This document shows positions 15,813 through 24,428 of a stretch of 42,538 nt of DNA, piece by piece. The translations under genes were made by a program, and so were the position numbers. The stretch is from JBILCM01 sp044353165 (GTDB lineage Bacteria > Bacillota > Bacilli > Paenibacillales > YIM-B00363), in assembly GCA_044353165.1 (NCBI GenBank), contig JBILCM010000014.1, positions 1 through 42,538 of the forward strand, in the 5' to 3' direction. Positions within the stretch are counted from its first letter, which is position 1. Each line of letters begins with the position of its first letter. The notes beneath the pieces were generated by a model that worked only from the letters and a program-made list of their open reading frames with translations, ran no database searches and was not told the DNA's origin.

Positions 15813-17690
15813 ATGAAGAAAATGATGGCCAGATTGTTGATGTTATTGCTTGTTTTCTCGCTTGTCTTCGTTGCTGCATGTTCGGGAAACAATGCAAGTG
15901 AAAGCAGCAGTGAAACAGCAGATCCTGCGATTGTGCAAGCAGAACAAGAAAAAATAGCTGCTGAAGAAGCTGCAGCACAAGCTGAAGAAGAAGCTGCAGC
16001 CGCTAGAGAGGCAGCACAAGCTGCTTTGGAAAAAGCCGAGGCTGAGAAGCTTGCAGCGCAACAAGCATTAGACGAGGCGAAAACTGCTGAAGAAAAAGCG
16101 GCAGCGGAACAAGCCTTAGTGGATGCCAAGCTCGCGGAAGAGCAAGCAACGCAAGCTTCTAAAGAAGTGGCTGAGGCTTCAGCCAAAGCCATCGAGGAAG
16201 CCAACAAAGCGGCTGCTGCAGCCAAAGCAGCCGCTGCGACGAAAGCTGCTGCCGCAGCCAAAGCAGCCGAGAGTGCCAAACCGAAGGAAAAAGAAGTTGT
16301 GATTCGATTGTGGGCAGCAGGAGACTGGCTTAAAGGCGATGAATCCGCTGGTCAACAAACGATTAAAGAGTTTAACGAAAAGTACAAAGGGAAAATCCGC
16401 GTGGAAGGGACACAAAATCCTTGGGAGCAACACAATGCTGCGATGCAAGCGGCATTCTCCTCTGGGGACTTACCTGACCTGTTCCATATGCCCCAAGGTA
16501 GCGAGTTGAATCAACTCATTGCACAAAAATTGATTCGACCTGTGGATGGTATCGTGTCCGACGCATGGTATGACACATTCAGTCCCGGATCATTCGCGGA
16601 CGGCGTCAATCGGATCGATGGCAGAACGTATACGTGGCCGCTAACAGGTCCGCAACTGATGTATATGCTTTATTACAACAAAGACGTTCTTAAAGACGCG
16701 GGATTTGACCCGAACCTGCCGCCAAGAACATGGGACGAGATGCGCTTAATTATGCAAGCCGTTACCAAAAGAGGCAAAGGCGACGTCTATGGCATGGTGT
16801 ATGCTGGCGGAGCAGCGGATTATACTACTCGGATCATTGCAGGATTGGCACAAGGGATCGATCCTTATCAAAGCGAAAGCGGTCTGAACTTAAAGACCGG
16901 TAAATATACGTTGGCAGATCCCGCTTGGAACGAAGCGTTGCAGTTTATCCTGAGTGTGAAGAAAGATGGAAGCATACTCCCATCATCGTATTCCTTGAAA
17001 GCACAGGAAGCATCCGTTCTCTTCGGTCAAGGGAAAGCGGCATTCCTCATGGATGCCCGTTGGAGAATGTGGCAGTTGAAGCGGGACACCCCGAATGCGA
17101 ATTTTGGGATGACGTATTATCCAACGAAGCGCAAAAGTTCCAGTCTCCCATACTCGGGATATAACTCGGCAACATCTACTGGAACGATAGTTGTTTCTGC
17201 AAAAACCAAATATCCTGAAGCCGTCGGAAAGTTTATTGAAGAAGCTTTCGCCGCAGAACCTTTCTACAAGAGATATATGGCCGATGGCGTTGCTTTGACT
17301 CCACTGCCGGCTGTGAATGACAATACCAACAACTACCCTTATCCTGAATATGCGGACTTCGTAAGACTGCACAATCAATTGCTTCGCAATTTACCGAGCC
17401 CATTCGTTCGTAATCCTGATATTGCCCTGGTATCGCAAGAAATGGGTGGAGTGAAACAAAACAAAGTAAAGCCGAGCCTGGATCAAGTGTTCCAATCGAT
17501 TATGTCTGGTGCTGAGAACAATCCATCGGAAACGTTGAATGTACTGAACAACAAGCTGAATACAGGTTTGGTGAACGCTATTAACGCCGCCAAAAGCAAG
17601 GGTGCTAAAGTAAGTGAATCCGATTTTGAATTTCCGAATTGGGACCCAACAAAACACTACACCCAGAAAGATTACTTAAATTTAAAGTAA
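15813..17690 (+). CDS. Sugar-binding lipoprotein with long helical stalk
   Basis: The substrate-binding component of the module A importer, 625 residues. The lipobox is LVFVAAC with lipidated C23. Residues about 38-157 are an Ala/Glu/Lys/Gln-rich segment without proline or glycine, read as a long coiled coil or single helix. The binding domain begins near 161 (KEVVIRLWAAGDW) and has family-1 solute-binding features such as SSGDLPDLFHMPQGS, YYNKDVLKDAGF and GKAAFLMDARWRMWQL. Usual family length is 420-450 residues, so the stalk explains the excess. A strong ribosome site AAAGGGG precedes the ATG. A hairpin follows the stop, then two sulfatase genes. Confidence 0.93.
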   Translation: MKKMMARLLMLLLVFSLVFVAACSGNNASESSSETADPAIVQAEQEKIAAEEAAAQAEEEAAAAREAAQAALEKAEAEKLAAQQALDEAKTAEEKAAAEQALVDAKLAEEQATQASKEVAEASAKAIEEANKAAAAAKAAAATKAAAAAKAAESAKPKEKEVVIRLWAAGDWLKGDESAGQQTIKEFNEKYKGKIRVEGTQNPWEQHNAAMQAAFSSGDLPDLFHMPQGSELNQLIAQKLIRPVDGIVSDAWYDTFSPGSFADGVNRIDGRTYTWPLTGPQLMYMLYYNKDVLKDAGFDPNLPPRTWDEMRLIMQAVTKRGKGDVYGMVYAGGAADYTTRIIAGLAQGIDPYQSESGLNLKTGKYTLADPAWNEALQFILSVKKDGSILPSSYSLKAQEASVLFGQGKAAFLMDARWRMWQLKRDTPNANFGMTYYPTKRKSSSLPYSGYNSATSTGTIVVSAKTKYPEAVGKFIEEAFAAEPFYKRYMADGVALTPLPAVNDNTNNYPYPEYADFVRLHNQLLRNLPSPFVRNPDIALVSQEMGGVKQNKVKPSLDQVFQSIMSGAENNPSETLNVLNNKLNTGLVNAINAAKSKGAKVSESDFEFPNWDPTKHYTQKDYLNLK

Positions 17691-17702
17691 TTCAACCAAG
17701 TG

Positions 17703-17740
17703 AAACGTGCGGTGAGATCTCACTCGCACGTTTTATCTCT
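17703..17740 (+). terminator. Hairpin after the binding-protein gene (attenuator)
   Basis: AAACGTGCG (17703-17711) pairs with CGCACGTTT (17725-17733), with an inner GTGA/TCAC extension and a GATC loop, followed by TTTTATCTCTTTT. It lies between the binding-protein and sulfatase genes. It probably stops most transcripts, or protects the upstream message, so that the binding protein is made in excess over the sulfatases. Confidence 0.75.
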
Positions 17741-17761
17741 TTTCACAGAGGAGACCCGAAG

Positions 17762-19159
17762 ATGAAAAAAAGACCGAACATCCTTATATTCATGACAGAT
17801 CAACAACACGCCGAGACGATCGGACAGCATGGTTTATGTCAAACCCCGAATCTGAACGCTCTCATGCGTGATGGAATAACATTCTCGCAAGCTTACACGA
17901 GCTGCCCGATGTGTACGCCGGCTCGCGCAAGCGCCTTGACGGGGATGCATCCTCATCAACACAGAATGCTACAAAATTCACATTCACCCTTGGATTTTCA
18001 AAAGCGGTTGGATCCTCATATAGACACGATCGCAACGGCCCTCTCACGTGAAGGTTATCGAACCGTTTATGCAGGCAAATGGCATATTGGGGACACTGCG
18101 CCTACGTTGAATGGATTTGATCAAGAATTGGATTTGAATCCTAAGCCAACCGATTATGCTGTAACGGATCAAGTGATGATCCAAGATCGGCAAGGGGAAC
18201 ATACTTTAGCAGCAACCGCAAGTTACGATTATCAACAAAGCGGAGTTTTTCAATTGAGCGAAGCAGTGAACAACTGGATCGATCGCGAGGCAACGCATGA
18301 TCAGCCGTTCTTCATGTTCGCCTCTTGTTTGGAACCGCATGTGCCATGGATTGTACCTGAACCTTATGCTTCGATGTATGATCCGACTTCAATGCAAACA
18401 TGGGACAATTATGACGATGATTACACAGATAAGCCTTTAACGTACCGCAAACATTATAGCAATGTGAATTTTTGCCGCATTCAGCATGATTGGTCAAGCA
18501 TGTCGCGTGCGTTAGCCAAATACTATGGCACAATCTCCATGATTGACGATGCGTTCGGCACAATTATTCATAAGCTAGACCAACAAGGCCTACTTGAAGA
18601 TACGATCATACTTTTTACCAGTGACCATGGCGAATGTATGGGAAGACATGGATTGATCGGGAAAAATGAGCTCGCGATAGACGATATTATCCGGGTGCCA
18701 TTGGTTGCTTATTGGAAATCTCATTGGGCAAACAAGACGTGTGATCAATTGGTTACCTTGACGGACTTGTTCAACACAGTGATGGAATTGACGAAGACGG
18801 AAATCAGAACGGATCTGGATAGTCATTCCTTTGTTCCTGCGTTACTAGGACAGTCCTTTCGTGGACACGATTATGTCATCGTTCAACACCACGGGGCTAC
18901 GATAAATCTGAATACGATTCGTGCGATTCGGACAGCGGAATACAAATACGTGTATCGCGCACACGAAATCGATGAATTGTATGATCTGCGTCGTGATCCT
19001 GGAGAGATGATCAATCGGGTGCATGATCCGGAGTATCATGATCGCTTATGGGAGCTTAGAGAACAACTTCTCGATTGGGCCAGAAGGAATCGTGATTTTG
19101 CGCTCAGGGGCATGGAACAGTCATTCGTCAATTTTGACGGGGGAACGATTGCCCCATGA
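17762..19159 (+). CDS. Type I sulfatase (cysteine type)
   Basis: A 465-residue sulfatase. Metal ligands are D13 in ILIFMTDQQHAE and the DH of LFTSDHGECMGRHG; the formylglycine motif is CTPAR at 51-55. No signal peptide, so cytoplasmic. The ATG at 17762 with AGAGGAGA before it and the canonical KKRPNILIFMTDQ start fix the beginning; the upstream in-frame extension runs through the hairpin and is not coding. It overlaps the next sulfatase gene by four bases (ATGA). The pair probably removes sulfate from sugars imported by the module A transporter. Confidence 0.92.
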   Translation: MKKRPNILIFMTDQQHAETIGQHGLCQTPNLNALMRDGITFSQAYTSCPMCTPARASALTGMHPHQHRMLQNSHSPLDFQKRLDPHIDTIATALSREGYRTVYAGKWHIGDTAPTLNGFDQELDLNPKPTDYAVTDQVMIQDRQGEHTLAATASYDYQQSGVFQLSEAVNNWIDREATHDQPFFMFASCLEPHVPWIVPEPYASMYDPTSMQTWDNYDDDYTDKPLTYRKHYSNVNFCRIQHDWSSMSRALAKYYGTISMIDDAFGTIIHKLDQQGLLEDTIILFTSDHGECMGRHGLIGKNELAIDDIIRVPLVAYWKSHWANKTCDQLVTLTDLFNTVMELTKTEIRTDLDSHSFVPALLGQSFRGHDYVIVQHHGATINLNTIRAIRTAEYKYVYRAHEIDELYDLRRDPGEMINRVHDPEYHDRLWELREQLLDWARRNRDFALRGMEQSFVNFDGGTIAP

Positions 19160-20658
19160 AACAACCGAATATCGTCTTGATTACGACCGACCAAATGCGC
19201 GGGGATTTATTGGGCATTGCGGGACATCCCGTCATCCGAACGCCACATCTGGACTTCTTAGCGCGTCGCGGAGTGCGGTTTACTCAAGCTTATTCTGCAA
19301 CGCCGGTATGCATTCCCGCGCGGGCAACGATCATGACCGGTATGGAAGGCCATACGCTGGGGATCACTGCATATCGTGAGGGATTCGCGTTACCAACGCG
19401 AGCAACCCTTCCCCAGTTGCTTCACGATGGGGGATACGAGACACGCGTCGTTGGGAAAATGCATGTGTATCCCGAGCGCTGTCATTACGGGTTTGACAGT
19501 ATGCTGTTATGCGAAGAAGGTCGGATGCTTGGGGTTGACGAACAACGTAAGCGTGGGTATGACGATTACGAGATGTGGCTCGCTGAGCAAGGGTTCCCTG
19601 GACGGGCTTTCGCGCACGGCATTGCAAGCAATGAATATGCCGCCACGACACCGTGGCATTTGCCTGACCATCTACATCCAACCGAATGGATTGCGCAGGA
19701 AACATGCAGAACGATCAAGCGGCGCGATTGGACACGTCCGCTGTTTTTGTGGGCTTCCTTCACCGCACCGCACCCGCCGTTAACACCGTTACTACAAGAT
19801 TTGTATATGTATGATCGCGATGATATCCCCAAACCAGTCATGGGCAATTGGACAGATGCACACGTACTTTACCACCAACGGAACGTGGCTTCCTTCGGTG
19901 GCGACATGATGTCCGAGCGGCAGACTGAGCTAGCGCGTAAGGCATTCTATGCCCTGGTTACGCATGTGGACCGGGCTGTGAATCGCATCATCGGCACGTT
20001 GCGAGAGGAAGGCATGCTAGAGAACACTTGGTTTATTTTCACATCTGACCACGGTGATAACATGGGTGATCACGGGTTATGGTTTAAATCAAACTTTACT
20101 CAAGGCGCCTGTCATATTCCTTTCATTGTCACTCCACCGGTTCGGGGGGATTTGGACACTGTGATGGGAGCGGATTGGTTACCGGGAGTCAACCACAGTC
20201 CAGTAGGACTGCAAGACATCTTGCCGACTTGTTTGCGTATTGCGGGTCTACCGATTCCTGAGGGTATCGATGGGAAGAACTTATGGGATGTCGTTCACGC
20301 TCCTAACGCTCCTAACAGTTATGTTCGTGAGACGATACTCGGTGAATTTGGCAACGTCGGCGGTCGATCGTTCATGGTGACGGATGGGGTTTGGAAATAC
20401 ATCTGGTTTGAGGAAGACGGCGAACAATTACTGTTCCATATTGCGGTCGATCCGGATGAACTTGTGAATCAAGCCTTGACGGCGGAGGGGCAATGTAAGT
20501 TTTATCGAGACAAACTTCTGACCATTCTCAAACAGCGCAACAATGATCCTGCGGTTGCGCAAGGACAATTGCGAGCAATGGGTGCACCGCGACAACTATC
20601 GCAACAAGAGAGAGTGCGCCTCATTAGCGATCAGAATGTGCGTGGATTCCACATATAA
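19156..20658 (+). CDS. Type I sulfatase (cysteine type)
   Basis: A 500-residue sulfatase with start MKQPNIVLITTDQMRGD, formylglycine motif CIPAR at 52-56 and second metal site FTSDHGDNMGDHG. The C-terminal half carries the usual LWDVV and WKYIWFEEDGEQLLF strands. Cytoplasmic, with no signal peptide. Its ATG overlaps the stop of the preceding sulfatase, so the two are coupled and probably act one after the other on the same oligosaccharide, perhaps on different sulfate positions. Their sequences are only distantly alike, which favours different specificities. A terminator ends the operon. Confidence 0.92.
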   Translation: MKQPNIVLITTDQMRGDLLGIAGHPVIRTPHLDFLARRGVRFTQAYSATPVCIPARATIMTGMEGHTLGITAYREGFALPTRATLPQLLHDGGYETRVVGKMHVYPERCHYGFDSMLLCEEGRMLGVDEQRKRGYDDYEMWLAEQGFPGRAFAHGIASNEYAATTPWHLPDHLHPTEWIAQETCRTIKRRDWTRPLFLWASFTAPHPPLTPLLQDLYMYDRDDIPKPVMGNWTDAHVLYHQRNVASFGGDMMSERQTELARKAFYALVTHVDRAVNRIIGTLREEGMLENTWFIFTSDHGDNMGDHGLWFKSNFTQGACHIPFIVTPPVRGDLDTVMGADWLPGVNHSPVGLQDILPTCLRIAGLPIPEGIDGKNLWDVVHAPNAPNSYVRETILGEFGNVGGRSFMVTDGVWKYIWFEEDGEQLLFHIAVDPDELVNQALTAEGQCKFYRDKLLTILKQRNNDPAVAQGQLRAMGAPRQLSQQERVRLISDQNVRGFHI

Positions 20659-20669
20659 CATTTTTTTGT

Positions 20670-20742
20670 AAGAAGCGCCAATGGGGAATACGGGTGATGA
20701 ACCGTATGTGATGCGACTGGACCTATGGCTCTTCTTTTTTTT
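20670..20742 (+). terminator. Compound terminator at the end of module A
   Basis: AAGAAG and GCCA (20670-20680) pair with TGGC and CTTCTT (20726-20736), with an inner hairpin ATACGG/CCGTAT (20689-20694 with 20702-20707). A run of eight T follows. The two-level stem lies just after the sulfatase stop. Confidence 0.75.
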
Positions 20743-20760
20743 ATTCAACATGAGCAGGTA

Positions 20761-20769
20761 TGCTATAAT
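20761..20769 (+). promoter_or_regulatory. Extended -10 promoter for the cupredoxin gene
   Basis: TGCTATAAT at 20761-20769 is an extended consensus -10 element, 63 bases before the ATG. The expected -35 region is T-rich and weak, as is allowed with an extended -10. It lies just after the module A terminator, so this gene is independent of the sulfatase operon. Confidence 0.6.
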
Positions 20770-20831
20770 CCAATCAAGGTCGCATTGATTTGTTCCATGA
20801 ACAGTCCATCAAGGAATAAGGAGGATTTTGT

Positions 20832-21551
20832 ATGTCTTTTCGAAAGAAAGCGGTTTGTTTGTTTTTATTCGTGTTCCTTCTGCTGATCACAGGTTGTGGC
20901 TCGGAAGAGTCAACAACGAAAGAAGACACTTCAACTGTCGAAACAACAGAATCCATATTAACAGACCAAGGCGCTTTGGAAACGCCTGTCATCGAAACAA
21001 CGAGTGAAAGTTCACCTATAACTACGAACGAGAAATCATCCGGTGAAGCAACCTCGAAAGACACCGTTACTAAGCCTGCGCAGACGAAAGCCGTTGAAGT
21101 GAAAGAAGAGCAAGTCGTCGTCGTTGAACCGGTTCCCCCCAAAGCAACTCCGGCACCCACGCCAGCGCCAAATTCAGCACCCGCTCCAGTACAAACTCCG
21201 GCGCCTGTGACAGTGACAACTCCGCAGCCCGCACCCGAACCTGTTGCCCCACAACAGGATGTGGTAAATACGGAACCACGCGTGATCAAAATTGAAGTCA
21301 CGAATTGGGCTTGGAAATTTGAGTCCGTCCCATTGGTCGTCGGTTCACCTGTTATATTCAAAGTCAATGTGATCGAAGGGGAACATGGATTTCAGATTAC
21401 AGGCACCTCCGTGAATGAAGTCATTCAAGAGGGTAAATCTTATGAAATTACTTGGACTCCTGAGAAAGCTGGGACTTTCACCATCCGTTGCAGTGTTCTA
21501 TGCGGATCCGGACACTCGGCGATGAGGTCCCAGCTGCAAGTGAAAGAGTAA
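20832..21551 (+). CDS. CuA-type cupredoxin lipoprotein
   Basis: A 239-residue lipoprotein (lipobox LLITGC) with a Ser/Thr-rich then Pro/Ala-rich tether to about residue 145 and a C-terminal cupredoxin domain. The domain starts RVIKIEVTNWAWKFE, continues GEHGFQITGT with a metal-ligand histidine, and ends with the ligand loop CSVLCGSGHSAM. Cys-x3-Cys-x3-His-x2-Met with an upstream His is the CuA pattern of cytochrome oxidase subunit II. Unlike subunit II there are no transmembrane helices, only a lipid anchor. It may shuttle electrons or copper at the outer membrane face. AAGGAGG precedes the ATG. Confidence 0.88.
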   Translation: MSFRKKAVCLFLFVFLLLITGCGSEESTTKEDTSTVETTESILTDQGALETPVIETTSESSPITTNEKSSGEATSKDTVTKPAQTKAVEVKEEQVVVVEPVPPKATPAPTPAPNSAPAPVQTPAPVTVTTPQPAPEPVAPQQDVVNTEPRVIKIEVTNWAWKFESVPLVVGSPVIFKVNVIEGEHGFQITGTSVNEVIQEGKSYEITWTPEKAGTFTIRCSVLCGSGHSAMRSQLQVKE

Positions 21552-21556
21552 TACCT

Positions 21557-21584
21557 TATGACAACTATAATATGACAACTATAA
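21557..21584 (+). repeat. Perfect 14-base tandem duplication
   Basis: TATGACAACTATAA occurs twice without a gap (21557-21570 and 21571-21584), just after the cupredoxin stop and before the ribosome site of the next gene. It looks like a recent slippage duplication; a regulatory role is not shown. Confidence 0.9.
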
Positions 21585-21599
21585 AGGAAAATCGTTGAA

Positions 21600-21938
21600 A
21601 TGCGGGTGATTCTATTGTTCTGGTACTTTCTCTTCGTTGGATTGTTGATTTACGGTGCTTATCGATTCAGTCAACTGGGTAAACGCAAGCGCCAAATGGC
21701 GGCAATCATGATGTTGTACCAGAAGCTTGGGCATGAGGGTTGCGAGGAATTGATCGATTTTGCAAAATATCGTTTCTTTAAGCGGATTGAACTGGATGAC
21801 AACTTGCAGTCCCGCAGGATCACGAAAGAAGAATATACGGTTGCAATCAAACAACTTGAAGTTCAAGAGATCACGACCGCGCGCAAATATCACTTATCGA
21901 CGAAGGAGTACGCACAATTTTTGAGGCTCATGATGTAG
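21600..21938 (+). CDS. Small membrane-anchored protein of unknown function
   Basis: 112 residues: one N-terminal transmembrane helix (VILLFWYFLFVGLLIYGAY), then a charged, mostly helical cytoplasmic part ending KYHLSTKEYAQFLRLMM. AAAGGAA lies 11 bases before the ATG. It follows the cupredoxin gene by 48 bases on the same strand and ends tail-to-tail with the AraC gene, overlapping it by 11 bases. No family recognised. The coherent membrane-plus-helix design and ribosome site support a real gene. Confidence 0.65.
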   Translation: MRVILLFWYFLFVGLLIYGAYRFSQLGKRKRQMAAIMMLYQKLGHEGCEELIDFAKYRFFKRIELDDNLQSRRITKEEYTVAIKQLEVQEITTARKYHLSTKEYAQFLRLMM

Positions 21939-22815
21939 TATTCCGGAACGCTTTAGGCGAACATCCGGTTTTATGTTTGAACATTTTGTTGAAGTGGGAG
22001 AAATTATGAAAACCAACTTCCAATGCAATTTCTGTGATCGAGAGTTTCGTTTGTTTGAGTAAATTTTGCGAAATCTTGATGCGTATGTTATTTCGATATT
22101 CTACCATCGTTTGGCCTGTGTATTTTTTGAATTTGCTTACAAAAGATGATTGGCTCATCCCACTGAGCTTGCTTATCTGTTCAAGTGTTAAATCTTGCGC
22201 TGAATATTTTTCTATGAAATGGCATATTTGTTGAATAATTTCCTCGTCCGAATATTTGCCTTGTGCGAGGGATACCTCTTTCTTCTCATAACTTCGACTC
22301 AATAGGACAAGAAGATCAATCAATTGAGCTTTCACCCGAATTTGGTAACCGATCTTTTTACCGGCATATTCCTCTTGAATTCGTCTTAAAATCATCTCCA
22401 CTTCAATTTTTACCAAAGATTTCAGCTGAAGATAATAATGCAGACCGGAATGTTGTCGCAAGAAAGGTTCGAAGAAGAAAAAACCAACGAACGATGAATA
22501 TTGCATCATCGCTTTTAACTCATGTGTGAGCAACGTTGGTTGAAATAAAAGGTTGTATACTTTCACGGGAGCCGCATCGGGTTGGACGCTGTAGGAATGA
22601 ATGGAATCCGGCTCAATGATAAATACATCCCCTTCTTGAATTTCGCTTTCTTGCCCGCGATGTTGATGAACGGCTCGACCTTCATGGACATAGACAAGCT
22701 CAACAAATTCATGAGAATGGGGATGTATAACAGTCCCTGGTTTTATCGTATGTGGAGCCATATGGAAAGGGAAGCGATCTTGATTCCAGAAGTGTTCAAT
22801 CGTATGTCGCTTCAT
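21928..22815 (-). CDS. AraC-family regulator with cupin sensor domain
   Basis: A 295-residue regulator. The N-terminal cupin has HPHSHEFVELVYVHEGRA and GDVFIIEPDSIHSY, the usual sugar-sensing fold. The C-terminal double helix-turn-helix reads LTLEQISKLSGMSQSSFVSKFKKYTG and LSITEIALEVGFHNFSHFNKMFKHKTG. TAGGAGA lies before the ATG. It follows the minus-strand sulfatase gene by 69 bases and is probably in the same transcription unit. It likely senses a sugar product and controls this sulfatase and perhaps the divergent diiron operon. Confidence 0.93.
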   Translation of the reverse strand: MKRHTIEHFWNQDRFPFHMAPHTIKPGTVIHPHSHEFVELVYVHEGRAVHQHRGQESEIQEGDVFIIEPDSIHSYSVQPDAAPVKVYNLLFQPTLLTHELKAMMQYSSFVGFFFFEPFLRQHSGLHYYLQLKSLVKIEVEMILRRIQEEYAGKKIGYQIRVKAQLIDLLVLLSRSYEKKEVSLAQGKYSDEEIIQQICHFIEKYSAQDLTLEQISKLSGMSQSSFVSKFKKYTGQTMVEYRNNIRIKISQNLLKQTKLSITEIALEVGFHNFSHFNKMFKHKTGCSPKAFRNTTS

Positions 22816-22884
22816 TGCCGTTCTCCTAGGTTTGTGTTTGATTTCATTCTAGAAGAAAGCACTGACGGCTGGCAAGTGAAATCT

Positions 22885-24207
22885 TCATTTGGTGAAGAAT
22901 GGAAGAAGACGCTTCTGAACCGCTTCCGGGTCAAAATCAGTAATCGGACGACGGAAATTTTGAATCATGTGATTGACCACGATAGGGTAGAAAGAGATGA
23001 GAACTTGTTGTCCTTCGGGCGTATGAATCAGATTCTCATTCTCCCAAGGATCATTGGTCAAATGATAAATTTCATCCACGGATTCATTGCGGATGACCCG
23101 GTGAATCCACTTGTAGTTGTGATTTCTGCACACAAATCCATTCGATAAGGTGCTGTAAACCCACTCTCGGTGCGATTCTTGCTCTCCTCGTAACACATTC
23201 CAGAAAGATCGACTTTTGGTAGACATCTTCGGCACAGTCATAGCATCCATGATCGTATTGGCCAAATCAATTTGTTCAATAAGCGCATGCGAGCTGGTTT
23301 GTTCAGGAATGCTGCCTGGACACACTGCATACAGAGGTACGCGGAAAGAAGGGTCATAACCGTAACCTTTGGAATGCAGGCCTTTGTTTCCTAGCATCTC
23401 CCCATGGTCACTTGTGTAGACAATTAATGTTTCTTCAGCAATCCCAAGTCGTTCAACCTCATCTAGTATCATGCCGATACAAGCATCCATGCTACTGACC
23501 ATGGCATAATATCCTCGAACAATCTGCTTGTATTTCTCTTCGTCCACCTCTTGAGCAAATTGTTGCGCTTTGACAAGCAAATCGGCTTCAGGAAGAGTGT
23601 CGTCGGGCATCGTCACATCGAGGTCCTCATACATGGACCAATACGGTTCAGGCGGTGTAAAGGCGGCATGAGGTTGCAAAAAACCGACGTACAATGCGAA
23701 CGGTTCTTCACCCCGCTTCATTTCTCGTAAAAACTCCAATGCTGTTTTTGTGATCTTCGTCTCATAATATTCCTCGAAGGGTGCAGGACTCGGACCAATA
23801 TACGAATCTTTCATCCAATGCAATTGCATTTTAGGATCATGACAGTTGATCGGGTAGCTTTCCCCGGAAGGGACCCGAATCACATTGTGAAATCCTTTAT
23901 CCATCTCATGCGTTCGGCCGACAGCAACGGTCTGGTATCCGTGATCACTCAGTTGTTGTGCCCATGTCCGCTCGTAACGACCTAATATGGTCCCATTGCT
24001 TTGCATTAAATGTTCTTCATGATATCGACCCGTCATGATTGAAGCGCGGGATGGCCCACAAGGTTGCGTCGAAGTGAAACAATGGTCAAGCCGAATGCCT
24101 TGCCTTGCCATGCGATCCAGATGAGGTGTTTTGACTTTCGGATTTTCTGTTCCTACAACATCCCAGCGGTGTTGATCGGATAAGATGAAGATTACATTCT
24201 TTGGCAT
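22885..24207 (-). CDS. Type I sulfatase (cysteine type)
   Basis: A 440-residue cytoplasmic sulfatase. D11 in VIFILSDQHRWD and the DH of VYTSDHGEMLGNKG form the metal site; the formylglycine motif is CGPSR at 50-54. GGAGCGA precedes the ATG. It is a close paralogue of the sulfatase at 37990-39375: both have QTVAVGRTHE, YPINCHDPK, EMKRGEEPFALYVG and PHAAFTPP at matching places, and both end FFTK. It is divergent from the diiron gene with a 221-base shared control region and is followed by an AraC regulator. Confidence 0.92.
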   Translation of the reverse strand: MPKNVIFILSDQHRWDVVGTENPKVKTPHLDRMARQGIRLDHCFTSTQPCGPSRASIMTGRYHEEHLMQSNGTILGRYERTWAQQLSDHGYQTVAVGRTHEMDKGFHNVIRVPSGESYPINCHDPKMQLHWMKDSYIGPSPAPFEEYYETKITKTALEFLREMKRGEEPFALYVGFLQPHAAFTPPEPYWSMYEDLDVTMPDDTLPEADLLVKAQQFAQEVDEEKYKQIVRGYYAMVSSMDACIGMILDEVERLGIAEETLIVYTSDHGEMLGNKGLHSKGYGYDPSFRVPLYAVCPGSIPEQTSSHALIEQIDLANTIMDAMTVPKMSTKSRSFWNVLRGEQESHREWVYSTLSNGFVCRNHNYKWIHRVIRNESVDEIYHLTNDPWENENLIHTPEGQQVLISFYPIVVNHMIQNFRRPITDFDPEAVQKRLLPFFTK

Positions 24208-24428
24208 GATGATCGCTCCATGTGTGTAATTAGAAATGATTTTATTTTAACGACAAAGCATTCTTTTTTCTTGTGGTATTTGCCAAATTTTCGATTGGAT
24301 CAACGAAATCCTTAGGTACAACCCATACGGTTCATGTCAATTACAATATAAAATTCAGCAAATAAGATATGTTTTTTTTGACCGGTTTTCTTATCATGAG
24401 ATTGTAATGATAACAAGGAGGAATTCAG
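24208..24428. promoter_or_regulatory. Divergent control region with inverted repeat
   Basis: AT-rich region between two divergent genes. On the plus strand TTGACC (24378-24383) could be the -35 and TGTAAT (24403-24408) the -10, with a rather long 19-base spacer. A perfect inverted repeat TTATCAT (24391-24397) and ATGATAA (24407-24413) with a 9-base gap brackets the -10 and would suit a dimeric repressor. On the minus strand no convincing promoter could be chosen. Confidence 0.45.

Noticed and set aside
15647..16279. Long open frame on the minus strand, rich in alanine and serine
   Set aside because: It is the antisense of the Ala/Glu/Lys-coding stalk of the binding protein. GC-rich repeated GCA/GCT/GAA codons leave few stops on the other strand; it has no ribosome site and no sensible protein pattern.
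15924..16283. Possible assembly artefact or TolA-like tandem repeat in the first stalk
   Set aside because: The codons vary and the repeat is not periodic at DNA level; a second gene has an independent stalk of the same kind, so it is a real protein feature and not an assembly collapse.
20774..21367. 197-codon minus-strand frame opposite the cupredoxin gene
   Set aside because: Low-complexity mirror of the Ser/Thr/Pro tether; the plus strand has a lipobox, ribosome site and CuA motif.
22582..23148. 188-codon plus-strand frame across the AraC/sulfatase junction
   Set aside because: Opposite to two well-supported minus-strand genes; no ribosome site and no recognisable domain.
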